Source: Pseudanabaena sp. SR411 (GTDB lineage: Bacteria; Cyanobacteriota; Cyanobacteriia; Pseudanabaenales; Pseudanabaenaceae). Taken from it: a stretch of DNA of 39,297 nt. Position numbers and translations under genes: made by a program. Where the stretch lies: positions 1 through 39,297 of the forward strand of contig NZ_NDHW01000166.1 in assembly GCF_002251945.1 (NCBI RefSeq), read 5' to 3'. Positions 8,378 through 15,460 of this stretch are shown here, one piece after another. The notes beneath the pieces are model-generated. The model was not told where the DNA came from, made no database searches, and saw nothing but the letters and a program-made list of their open reading frames with translations. Within the stretch, counting starts at the first letter, position 1; each line of letters starts with the position of its first letter.

Positions 8378-11278
8378 ATGAGGAGTGAACCAACCATATT
8401 TGCCTCAAATGCCGATAACAGCGACACCGAGCAAAATGCAGGAATGGATATGATGGATATACTGACCCTATCCACGCGGCAACAGCAAATTATTAATTGG
8501 ATTATGCGCCAACGCCAGTCCACGTTGGAGGCGATCGCGGCTTATATTGAAGCTGAACTAGAAGAGACACGTACTGAGGTTACAGACTTAATTAGCCAAG
8601 GCTTTGTTGAAGCCCGCCAGATGCAGGGTATTACCTACTACGAAATTGATTTTCGTCGTCAACAAAGTAACGAAACCTTAGAAGCAATGTCGTCGGTCTC
8701 ATCGGCTATCCGACCGTTATCGATTATCCTCAACCCATCAGGGACAGTATCAATTACTACTGGCGAAAGTTTTGAGCTATGCGTCACAGTCACTAATCAA
8801 GGCGATCGCAGTGCTGTAATCAGTGTGGCGCTTGATCAAGACTCTAGCTCCATTTATCCTTGGTGTGCTTTTCCGTCGGAGAGCTTGGCGCTGAGTGTGG
8901 GGCAAAGCTGTGAGGTGGTATTCCTGATTCAAGTACCACCGACGACCTTTCCCGATGATTATAACTACACCTTAATTATTGATGCACCTCAGCATTATCC
9001 AGAACATACCCCAATCCAGTACAAGGGTAAGGTCATTGTTCTCCCTTCAATCCAAGAAGTAGTTAGAGTCAACGATCCTACCTTTGTCACCCTGCCGCGC
9101 ACCTCCTCTGACAATCCCCATCCCTTGCGATCGGGTGAAATCTGGCAAGTTCTCATTTCCATTTCCAATCGTTCCGAACGAGTTGATCGCTTTCGGGTTA
9201 CAGTTCCCGACCTCGATCCGAAATGGGTTTCAATTTACTATCCTGAAGGCTTAGCGCTCGTAGGTGTGGTCGAAGCCGCCGAAGGTTTACCTCTCAATCC
9301 TGATACCCAAGGACAAGTCACGATAATTTTCAAGCCTCCCTTGGATGTGTGGGCTGGGATTTATGCGCCGACAATTCGCGTTCATTCGGATAACAATCCC
9401 GACTTAACGTTATTAGATATTGCTTATTTTGAGATTCTGCCAACCTATCAACTAGATATTCAACTACTGACTTTGCTGACGAGGGTTATCAATCAGCCTT
9501 CTCTTTATGAAATGCGTTTTAAAAGTAATGGCAACATCGCTCGTGAATTAATCCTGAGAACGATTAGCCCTGAACAAGATGGATTGCTGCTCTATACCTT
9601 GACCCATGAAGAAATTAAAATCGCTCCCTATGGCACTGCAAGGATCAACCTTGAAATTGAAACGACGAAAAAATGTAAGCCCCGTTTTTTAAGCGATCGC
9701 TATCTAAACTTCATTATCGAAGTTGAAGATAAACAAGGCGCACTACTGCCCAATGATCGCTATCTCGGTAGTTTATTATTGCCAGCCCGTCCTTGGTGGC
9801 ATTTTGTTTTACTGATCATTGGGATTTTGGGGCTAATTGGAGTAATTATCTTTTTGATTTGGTGGTTCTTCTTTCGACCACCCGATGTGCCGCAAGCGGT
9901 TGAGTTCACATCCGAGGCATCCACCTATCAAGAAGCATCTAATGAAGCGATTCGCCTACGTTGGCGGATCACTTATCCTGAGTTGTTACGTGAAATTAGG
10001 GTGGAGGGACTGTCCACCGATGAGAAACTCCTCAGTCAGCCTGTAGTTTATAACTTTAGTAAAGGAATTCCCCCAGAATTAAAAGAATATTGTGTAATTG
10101 ATCGCGAGTTATTATGTCAAAACGTGCCAACTGATGCGCGTAAGCCTAGTCAGTATATTTTTCAGATGAATCTATCATCGAAAAATCCGAAAACTAGAAC
10201 TATTCCACTGGTTAAAACCACTAAGATTTTAGTAGAGCCAGTTCCACAGGCTGAGATTTTGGAATTTGCCTCAACGAAACCTCTCTATACAGAATCCAAA
10301 CCAGTTCTACCCACCATTGTCCCTGCCCCTGTCCAAACTGCGCCATTGGGAAGTGTACCTGCGGTTCCTGCACCAACCGCTCCTAAACCTGAAAATGTTG
10401 CAGCAACTCCTAATTTCACCGAGCCAAGTTCGATCACGATCGCTTTAGACAAACAGGTATTCTATACGGCGATTGGCATTTCTCAAGGCGCAGCCAAACC
10501 AAGAATAGTCAGACCTAAGCCCGATCTTGATAACGAAGTCCGACTCAACTGGAGCATATCTAACACCAGCCAAGTTAGGGAGTTAACCCTCGTAGGGCGA
10601 TCGCCTGAAGGTGAAATCAAGAGTCCACCATTGCGGTTTGTACTCACTGAGGGCTTACCGCGATCGCTACGTCCTTACTGCACTATTTCCAATGATCAAA
10701 TGATTTGCAAAAATGTGCCAACCGAAGCCAAGGCTTCAAGTAATTACATTTTTGAGTTAGCGATCGTTCCAAGCAAGCCACCTGTTGATCCCAAAGCAGT
10801 TCCTGTCACTAAAAAAACTGAGATTACCAAAATCGCGCCATATCCCGCCAAGATTCTCGAACTGAAAGTAAATGGACAAGATGCCTTACCGCAATATTCC
10901 TTCAATCTCAATCCCGATATTCCCACTATTCTCACGCTCTCTTGGAAAGTCGAAGCTTCGGCATCGGCAAAAATCGATCTACTTCCTGCCCCCGGAAATG
11001 TCGCTGCTGTCGGACAGTTAGCTTTGCCATTAAGTCCCAAGTCCGCAGAAGTAACCTATATCTTAAGAGTTACCAATCCTGATGGACAGATGATTATGCG
11101 CTCCTTCATTATCCAAACGATCGCGCCACCACCTGCCCCTAAACCTGAAGAAACTCCACCGATCGCTTTACCTCCCGATGTTCCTGAGATTGACTCTCCA
11201 TTAATTCCAAATACATCTCCAAATCAGCGATCTGGCGGCACACTCACACCATCGGAGGTTCCGCCAAGCCAAAAATAA
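8378..11278 (+). CDS. Large membrane-spanning protein with winged-helix head and Ig-like domains
   Basis: 966 residues, no known name. About residues 25-95 look like a winged-helix domain (TRQQQIINWIMRQRQSTLEA..., then ISQGFVEARQ). From about 110 to 470 there are beta-rich segments resembling NEW3/Ig-like domains. One strong transmembrane helix (WHFVLLIIGILGLIGVIIFL) is at about 475-500, flanked by Arg/Trp. Beyond it come two copies of a ~90-residue domain (shared R-L-R/N-W-x-I, then LxEYC/LRPYC...CxNVPT-A plus SxYIF), a Pro-rich linker, a third Ig-like domain and a Pro-rich tail. The second half is probably periplasmic or lumenal. Position between the ATPase operon and the chaperone-like gene suggests a membrane anchor for the same system (inference). 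Met23 is an alternative start. Confidence 0.7.
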   Translation: MRSEPTIFASNADNSDTEQNAGMDMMDILTLSTRQQQIINWIMRQRQSTLEAIAAYIEAELEETRTEVTDLISQGFVEARQMQGITYYEIDFRRQQSNETLEAMSSVSSAIRPLSIILNPSGTVSITTGESFELCVTVTNQGDRSAVISVALDQDSSSIYPWCAFPSESLALSVGQSCEVVFLIQVPPTTFPDDYNYTLIIDAPQHYPEHTPIQYKGKVIVLPSIQEVVRVNDPTFVTLPRTSSDNPHPLRSGEIWQVLISISNRSERVDRFRVTVPDLDPKWVSIYYPEGLALVGVVEAAEGLPLNPDTQGQVTIIFKPPLDVWAGIYAPTIRVHSDNNPDLTLLDIAYFEILPTYQLDIQLLTLLTRVINQPSLYEMRFKSNGNIARELILRTISPEQDGLLLYTLTHEEIKIAPYGTARINLEIETTKKCKPRFLSDRYLNFIIEVEDKQGALLPNDRYLGSLLLPARPWWHFVLLIIGILGLIGVIIFLIWWFFFRPPDVPQAVEFTSEASTYQEASNEAIRLRWRITYPELLREIRVEGLSTDEKLLSQPVVYNFSKGIPPELKEYCVIDRELLCQNVPTDARKPSQYIFQMNLSSKNPKTRTIPLVKTTKILVEPVPQAEILEFASTKPLYTESKPVLPTIVPAPVQTAPLGSVPAVPAPTAPKPENVAATPNFTEPSSITIALDKQVFYTAIGISQGAAKPRIVRPKPDLDNEVRLNWSISNTSQVRELTLVGRSPEGEIKSPPLRFVLTEGLPRSLRPYCTISNDQMICKNVPTEAKASSNYIFELAIVPSKPPVDPKAVPVTKKTEITKIAPYPAKILELKVNGQDALPQYSFNLNPDIPTILTLSWKVEASASAKIDLLPAPGNVAAVGQLALPLSPKSAEVTYILRVTNPDGQMIMRSFIIQTIAPPPAPKPEETPPIALPPDVPEIDSPLIPNTSPNQRSGGTLTPSEVPPSQK

Positions 11279-11319
11279 AATCATACTTCACCTATCTCCT
11301 TACAGAGAAGAACTAGAAC

Positions 11320-11355
11320 CTAACCCCTAACCCCTCTCCTTGAAAAGGAGAGGGG
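11320..11355 (+). repeat. C-rich repeat and hairpin between the 966-aa gene and the chaperone-like gene
   Basis: CCTAACCCCTAACCCC leads into CCCCTCTCCTT-GAA-AAGGAGAGGGG (11331-11355), an 11-bp perfect stem with a GAA loop, followed by A-rich sequence. This is a common cyanobacterial intergenic repeat. No T-run follows, so it is a poor intrinsic terminator on the plus strand and the two genes may still be co-transcribed. Confidence 0.6.
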
Positions 11356-11385
11356 AAAAGAAAAAACTACTGAAATTAATTAATT

Positions 11386-11694
11386 ATGATCGTTGAAGAA
11401 TTTGATTTTACGTTGCCCAAAGGATTAATTGATGCCAATGGAGAAGTACACAATCAGGGCAAGATGAAACTGTTGACCGCTCAAGATGAGATGATTGTGC
11501 AGGATCTGTCTAGACGGAATCCCGATACTGATCTTGTCTTTTTATTGTTGGTTCAAGCGATCGCTAAATTGGGTAATTTAAATAGAGTCACCGCCCAACA
11601 ACTAGAGCAACTATTTTTGCCAGACTTTCTCTATTTACAAGATCTATTTGGAAGTTTGCAACAGCAGAACTTAAATACAGTGGGGGAGTTATAG
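11386..11694 (+). CDS. Phage tail assembly chaperone-like protein of CIS clusters
   Basis: 102 residues. The start IVEEFDFTLPKGLIDANGEV followed by a G-K-M-K-L-x-T-A-x-D-E motif, then FLLLVQAIAKLGNLNRVTAQ and LFLPDFLYLQDLF, matches the small 'phage tail assembly protein' family encoded in extracellular contractile injection system clusters (recalled family pattern). These are thought to act like phage Mu gp41 or lambda gpG chaperones on the tape-measure. The gene ends with GTG GGG GAG TTA TAG, and the next coding stretch continues in the -1 frame across this stop (see the frameshift entry). There is no convincing Shine-Dalgarno before the ATG at 11386. Confidence 0.7.
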   Translation: MIVEEFDFTLPKGLIDANGEVHNQGKMKLLTAQDEMIVQDLSRRNPDTDLVFLLLVQAIAKLGNLNRVTAQQLEQLFLPDFLYLQDLFGSLQQQNLNTVGEL

Positions 11695-11729
11695 GCTACC
11701 CCTCGGAACGGTTATACGAGGAGGTAGCC
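11682..11729 (+). promoter_or_regulatory. Candidate programmed -1 frameshift signal (G5 run, spacer, stem-loop)
   Basis: The run GGGGGA at 11682-11687 lets a ribosome on codon GGG (11683-85) slip to GGG (11682-84) with full re-pairing. Six bases later (GTTATA, 11688-11693) a stem begins: 11694-11700 pairs with 11723-11729 (GGCTACC/GGTAGCC), A11722 bulges, and 11701-11704 pairs with 11718-11721, leaving a 13-nt loop. The zero-frame stop TAG is at 11692-94. Slippery run, 6-nt spacer, stem-loop and early stop are the standard parts of bacterial/phage -1 frameshifting. The T-rich tract after the stem means it might instead be a terminator. Confidence 0.55.
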
Positions 11730-11828
11730 TTTATTGCTTTTTACTTCCATTGGTCAAGGGAGGATATTCTCAACCTCACCCATGCCGAACGCCTGCGCTG
11801 GGTGAATGAGATTATGCGCCTACGTTAA
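11685..11828 (+). CDS. DUF6760-like CIS protein, encoded in the -1 frame without a start codon
   Basis: From the putative slip site the -1 frame reads GVIGYPSERLYEEVAFIAFY, then HWSREDILNLTHAERLRWVN and EIMRLR, ending with TAA at 11826-28. GYP-x-x-R-LYEEVAFIA-x-x-FHW and the H-x-E/D-R-x-RWV-x-EI ending match the short DUF6760 family found next to tail-assembly proteins in CIS clusters (recalled pattern). The frame is open back to 11586 (TAG at 11583-85) but contains no ATG, GTG or TTG before the conserved part, so expression needs a -1 frameshift from the chaperone gene (a 147-aa fusion), a non-canonical start such as ATA 11691, or the gene is dead. Its stop codon overlaps the stop of the convergent pentapeptide gene. 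Confidence 0.65.
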   Translation, partial: GVIGYPSERLYEEVAFIAFYFHWSREDILNLTHAERLRWVNEIMRLR

Positions 11829-12283
11829 TCACCCGACAAACGACAATCGCGATTATTCAGCTTACCGTCAGACATAATCGTGCGACAAAAAATACTTTTT
11901 TGAGCATTAATATCCTTTAATAAAGCCGCATTAAACTTGGCTCCCCGCAAGTCTGCACCTCGAAAATCCACATTCTCTAGGTCTGCATTAGTGAAGTTAG
12001 CCCAACGCAGATTTGCGTCCTGAAAATTGGCATCCTTTAAATAAGCGCCGATCAGATTTGCACCAATTAAGTTTGCCTTACGCAAATCGGCGGCGCGCAT
12101 TTTAGCTAAGCTCAGATTTGCGCCATTAAGTTTAGCCTCCGAGAGATTAGCATTACTTAACTCACATTCTGGACAAGCTCTAGTTTCTAGCAATTGGCTA
12201 ACAGGATCAGCGATCGCTGCTTGAGCTAATGAAAAACATAGCGGTAAGGCGATCGCGCCCAACAAAAAGTAATTACGTAACAT
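11825..12283 (-). CDS. Small secreted pentapeptide-repeat protein
   Basis: 152 residues with a signal peptide (MLRNYFLLGAIALPLCFSLAQAAIA, cleavage near residue 25). The mature start carries ETRACPECELSNANL, the same Cys-Pro/Ser-Glu-Cys head as the 440-aa protein at 4375-5697. About 15 pentapeptide units (A-N/D-L-x-x) follow and the C-terminus has two further Cys (IFCRTIMSDGKLNNRDC), suggesting disulfides in an oxidising compartment. It borders the CIS-like locus on the right, as its larger relative does on the left. Its stop overlaps that of the DUF6760-like frame, so any antisense effect would be at the very ends only. Confidence 0.8.
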   Translation of the reverse strand: MLRNYFLLGAIALPLCFSLAQAAIADPVSQLLETRACPECELSNANLSEAKLNGANLSLAKMRAADLRKANLIGANLIGAYLKDANFQDANLRWANFTNADLENVDFRGADLRGAKFNAALLKDINAQKSIFCRTIMSDGKLNNRDCRLSGD

Positions 12284-12501
12284 TGCTAATCCTCAAAAAG
12301 CTGTTGGGAATAAAAATATTTGGAGAATATATAAAATCTTATTTTTAATTATGCTTCATTCTCAATCTTGGCGATCGCTTCTATTGTATCTTCTTGCTTT
12401 ATGGGTACAATTGGAATCTATAGTTGATCTGACAAGTCACAGGTCGAAAAATCTTTTGACTATCGCACCTGTTAAAAACTGTTATATGATTCCTGAATCC
12501 G

Positions 12502-12930
12502 TTGCATTACATGTTTGAATCAGCAAAAATTATGGACAAGTATCAAAGACTTCTAGATAAGGGAACAAATGGCTGTAACTATGATCTTGATACTGCGGAT
12601 ATCATCCAGAAGCTTCAGGTTTGGGATGCCCAATATGGTATAGAACTATCTGAAGTGGATTCTGATCAATTAATAGTGACCTTTAGCAACTTACCTGATG
12701 ATCTAACCGATCTTGCCCTAGATATTTACGAATTTTGTCCTGATACAATTGATCAAGGGTTTGGCTGTACCGATGACATGATCAATATGCTCCAAGAATC
12801 TCAGCAAGAGATTTCAGCAGAATTGCAGGAATTGATTGCAGGAATTGACTTTGACGATGAAAACTATGGTTTGGAAATTTTGAAGCGATCACTTATCTCG
12901 ACCAAAGAATTATTTTTATGGTGGGATTAA
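12502..12930 (+). CDS. DUF4253-family protein
   Basis: 142 residues. TNGCNYDLDTADIIQKLQVW, then DIYEFCPDTIDQGFG and the terminal LFLWWD match the conserved C-terminal half of DUF4253 proteins (TNG-x-NY, YEFCPD-x-DQG, LYLWWD). That family is common in bacteria, often near immunity or toxin genes, and has no established biochemical function. The first 10 residues are dispensable: ATG at 12532 (Met11) or 12511 are possible alternative starts, and none has a clear ribosome-binding site. The gene stands alone, 49 bp before the methyltransferase, and the same promoter could serve both. Confidence 0.75.
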   Translation: MHYMFESAKIMDKYQRLLDKGTNGCNYDLDTADIIQKLQVWDAQYGIELSEVDSDQLIVTFSNLPDDLTDLALDIYEFCPDTIDQGFGCTDDMINMLQESQQEISAELQELIAGIDFDDENYGLEILKRSLISTKELFLWWD

Positions 12931-12979
12931 AATAGTTACAGCCAAGAGAATAAAATCTAAATCAGAATGGAAAGACTAA

Positions 12980-13735
12980 ATGGGTGTAGATCCTCAAACC
13001 GAGTACATTGACGCTTTGATTGATTTACATCGAGGGATTGAACGGAAAGGACCTGGCGACAATGCCTTCTCACTCAATATTTTGAGCAACCTCTCTACTT
13101 TACCTCCCCATCCGCAGATAGCCGATCTGGGATGCGGGAGTGGTGCTGGTGCGTTGCTACTTGCACAATATTATCAAAGCCCTGTTATGGCGGTAGATTT
13201 TGCATTAGTTTTTATTGATGAACTCAAGATTCGTGCGAAACAATGTGAACTGGAGCATCTGATCAAACCAATTCATGGTGACATGGCAAAGCTTGATTGG
13301 GCAGATGGTTCGATTGATTTACTTTGGTCTGAAGGGGCTGCTTATAATCTTGGGTTTGAGCAAGTTCTGACAATCTGGCGATCGCTGCTCACAAACACTG
13401 GCATTGCGGTTATATCGGAAATGAGTTGGTTTGCCGATCATGTGCCAGAACCTGCGGCTTTGTATTGGCAAAATGCCTATCCGATGATTGCTAATGAGGC
13501 TGAAAATAGCTATCGGGCGCATCGTTCTGGATTTAAGGTGATTTCTACGCATCGGCTGCCAAGTCGGGCTTGGTGGAAAAATTATTACGAACCACTGCGC
13601 GAACGGATGCGTCAGGTGGAAATTTCACCTGTCATGCAATTAGTTATCGATGAAATTGAAGAGGAGATGAACCTATTTGAGAGATTTAGCGACTTTTATG
13701 GATATACGTTCTATGTGCTGCAAGTACGACAGTGA
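12980..13735 (+). CDS. Class I SAM-dependent methyltransferase
   Basis: 251 residues. Motif I IADLGCGSGAGALLLA (about 47-62), an acidic residue at the end of strand 2 (AVDFA, D73) and a post-I motif (GDMAKLDWADGSIDLLWSEGA) define a UbiE/Methyltransf_11-like methyltransferase. The C-terminal third (RLPSRAWWKNYYEPLRERM) is rich in Trp, Tyr and Arg and probably shapes the substrate site. The substrate is unknown. It follows the DUF4253 gene on the same strand with a 49-bp gap. Confidence 0.8.
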   Translation: MGVDPQTEYIDALIDLHRGIERKGPGDNAFSLNILSNLSTLPPHPQIADLGCGSGAGALLLAQYYQSPVMAVDFALVFIDELKIRAKQCELEHLIKPIHGDMAKLDWADGSIDLLWSEGAAYNLGFEQVLTIWRSLLTNTGIAVISEMSWFADHVPEPAALYWQNAYPMIANEAENSYRAHRSGFKVISTHRLPSRAWWKNYYEPLRERMRQVEISPVMQLVIDEIEEEMNLFERFSDFYGYTFYVLQVRQ

Positions 13736-13842
13736 TTATATTTGTAGCACTCTGCCCTTAAAAAGGAATAATCCCACGAACATAATAACCCAAGAAAATA
13801 CGGCTATTCTGTGGCGATCGCACTAACAATCTATCTTCTAAA

Positions 13843-13885
13843 GGCGATCTCTATTACCATGAGTCGTGATTTCTAGGCGATCGCT
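13843..13885 (+). repeat. Short dispersed repeat, copy 1 (ATGAGTCGTGATTTCT type)
   Basis: CTATTACCATGAGTCGTGAT followed by TTCTAGGCGATCGC. Close copies occur at 14644-14690, 15356-15410 and 16465-16502, all in the same orientation. This copy supplies the stop codon and the last residues (AIAIA) of the PIN-domain gene on the opposite strand. Confidence 0.7.
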
Positions 13886-14289
13886 ATTGCGTCTAAAAAT
13901 AGACGAGGAATTAATATTTGAGTGCCATGATAGTACTTAATAGAGAGTAAATGATTGTCCAAAGAAATAAGGTAATCAGCTTTTGTTTCAAAAACAGCCG
14001 CCAAAAATTTATTGTCATCTGGGTCGATTTTGTCTAATCTAGTAGCTTCATAAGCACCAGAGATATGCAGAGCAATTTCACCAATCACGCTGACTAATTC
14101 TTCAATAGTTGCTTCAGGCACTCCAAGCTGTAATAGTTTCAATACGAGTTCTTGAAGTAGCTGGGGAGCCATAACCAGAGTAAACTTGCCTTGCTGCCAA
14201 GCTTGTAAAACTAGATACGGTGAGCTTACTTGAGATTTAGATAGTAGTGCAGAAACAAATACTGAAGTGTCAATAACAACTTTTAACAT
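13873..14289 (-). CDS. PIN-domain ribonuclease toxin (COG1569-type)
   Basis: 138 residues. The N-terminal VVIDTSVFVSALLS with Asp7, a middle Glu (QLLQELV) and the C-terminal DPDDNKFLAAVFETKADYLISLDNHLL give the acidic metal-binding set of a PIN nuclease. The pattern matches the 'putative toxin-antitoxin system toxin component, PIN family', longer than VapC of the MT4/TIGR00305 kind only by a few residues. The probable antitoxin lies 5 bp upstream. Known PIN toxins cleave tRNA or other RNA; the target here is unknown. The C-terminal few residues are contributed by a dispersed repeat, so the native end may differ from relatives. Confidence 0.85.
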   Translation of the reverse strand: MLKVVIDTSVFVSALLSKSQVSSPYLVLQAWQQGKFTLVMAPQLLQELVLKLLQLGVPEATIEELVSVIGEIALHISGAYEATRLDKIDPDDNKFLAAVFETKADYLISLDNHLLSIKYYHGTQILIPRLFLDAIAIA

Positions 14290-14294
14290 CTTGT

Positions 14295-14558
14295 TTACAA
14301 ATTCTGCTCGGTTGTTGCAACACTTTCAGAAATTCTATTGCGAATAGATGCAAATTCTGCCCAGATTTCCGATGACGATCGCTTTGGCTTGGATAGCGCC
14401 GTATTTAATCCGTTTTGGATAATTGCTTCCGCCTTGCTTAACTGCTCAACATCATGAGTCAGTGGAAGTTCTAAAGAATACAAAAAACTAAGCACTTGCT
14501 CCAAATAAGACTCAGGGATGCGGTCAAGTTCTTGAATAATTTGTTCTTTAATAGTCAT
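14295..14558 (-). CDS. Putative antitoxin of the PIN toxin
   Basis: 87 residues from the ATG at 14558 (an upstream ATG at 14576 would add six residues; MTIKEQIIQELDRIPESYLE looks like the natural start for this family). The sequence EQIIQELDRIPESYLEQVLS is typical of cyanobacterial DUF2281/antitoxin-like proteins preceding PIN genes, with a variable C-terminal tail that should wrap the toxin. The gene ends 5 bp before the toxin gene, same strand. Confidence 0.65.
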   Translation of the reverse strand: MTIKEQIIQELDRIPESYLEQVLSFLYSLELPLTHDVEQLSKAEAIIQNGLNTALSKPKRSSSEIWAEFASIRNRISESVATTEQNL

Positions 14559-14643
14559 AGCTATAGGCGGTAGCACTAAATAAATTCTATATCATATTAC
14601 TTGAACCTTTAGGAAATAGGAGATGATGGCGGGGAATACGACT

Positions 14644-14690
14644 GTGGCGATCGCTATTACTATGAGTCGTAATTTCTAGGCGATCACCGA
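14644..14690 (+). repeat. Short dispersed repeat, copy 2
   Basis: GCGATCGCTATTACTATGAG then TCGTAATTTCTAGGCGATCA; two substitutions relative to copy 1 in the shared core (ACC to ACT, GTGA to GTAA). It lies between the PIN and MazF modules. Confidence 0.65.
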
Positions 14691-14784
14691 TCAATTGTAT
14701 GTTTTGCTGTAGTGCGATCGCTGTTTGATTTTTGTAAAGTGGCGATCATGTTAATCTATAAAATATAACTTAAGGAATAAAGCT

Positions 14785-14976
14785 ATGACTGCTGTAGTAC
14801 AAGAGCTTCTAAACACCTTTGACAACCTAACGTACTCAGAAAGACTAGACTTATTGTCAGAAATTCTGAGGCGTACAGTTTATTTAGACTTTGAACCATT
14901 ATCTGACGAAGTATTAACGCTCAATGCCGAGGATATCTTCCTAACACTAGATGAAGAAGAACTAGCTTATGAATAG
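14785..14976 (+). CDS. Putative antitoxin of the second MazF pair
   Basis: 63 residues, acidic, helical: VVQELLNTFDNLTYSERLDL then LSEILRRT, with an acidic tail LDEEELAYE. It matches the general form of short antitoxins placed before mazF-like genes in cyanobacteria. Its last 8 bp overlap the toxin gene start (ATGAATAG), so translation is coupled. There is an upstream AAGGAATAAAGCT leader that can act as ribosome-binding site. Confidence 0.7.
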   Translation: MTAVVQELLNTFDNLTYSERLDLLSEILRRTVYLDFEPLSDEVLTLNAEDIFLTLDEEELAYE

Positions 14977-15304
14977 TCCCCATCGTGGAGAAGTTTGGCT
15001 AGTCGATCTTGGCTATGTCGCCAAAGTCAGACCATGTTTAGTTGTTAGCATCCCAGCGCTAGATAGGGATCGAGCATTAGTAACCCTAGTTCCACATACA
15101 ACAAGTTTGCGCGATTCCAGATTTGAAGTAAAAGTGAAAGCTAAATTTTTACGAGAAGGCGCTTTTGACGTACAAAATCTCATCACAATCCCTCATGCCA
15201 AACTTTTACGCAAACTGGGAGAGCTAACATCAGAGCAAATGGAAGACTTAGAAGATGTTTTACTAGTATGGTTGGGATTTGAGTCCGAAGAAGATGAAGA
15301 CTAA
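14969..15304 (+). CDS. MazF/PemK-family endoribonuclease toxin
   Basis: 111 residues. RGEVWLVDLGYVAKVRPCLV, then VTLVPHTTSLRDSRFEV, and a central GAFDVQNLITIPHAKLLRKLGELT give the family pattern (GEVWLVDLG...KVRPCLVVS; F-D-x-QN-L-x-x-I; LG-x-L). It differs from the first MazF in the window, so the two are separate modules rather than a recent duplication. The highly acidic C-terminus (FESEEDED) is notable. Confidence 0.87.
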   Translation: MNSPHRGEVWLVDLGYVAKVRPCLVVSIPALDRDRALVTLVPHTTSLRDSRFEVKVKAKFLREGAFDVQNLITIPHAKLLRKLGELTSEQMEDLEDVLLVWLGFESEEDED

Positions 15305-15355
15305 TAATGGAAAACTTTGAGAAAGGAGATCGCCTCAACATTCATCTCCATAAAG

Positions 15356-15410
15356 CCGATCGCTGTTACCATGAGTCGTGATTTTTAGGCGATAGCTTCA
15401 ACAATCTATC
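15356..15410 (+). repeat. Short dispersed repeat, copy 3
   Basis: GCCGATCGCTGTTACCATGA then GTCGTGATTTTTAGGCGATA, followed by CTTCAACAATCTATCT. The CAACAATCTATC part resembles CTAACAATCTATCT just before copy 1 (13822-13837), so the mobile unit may be longer than the core. Confidence 0.65.
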
Positions 15411-15460
15411 TGTTAAAGGGTTTGATCATCCACTGTTCTCAAATATGATTTTTCTGTCGC

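Noticed and set aside
11694-11745. Stem-loop GGCTACC...GGTAGCC followed by T-rich sequence as a simple terminator of the 102-aa gene
   Set aside because: Not excluded, but the stem lies wholly inside a conserved coding frame that would then never be transcribed, and the T tract is broken (TTTATTGCTTTTT). The frameshift reading explains more.
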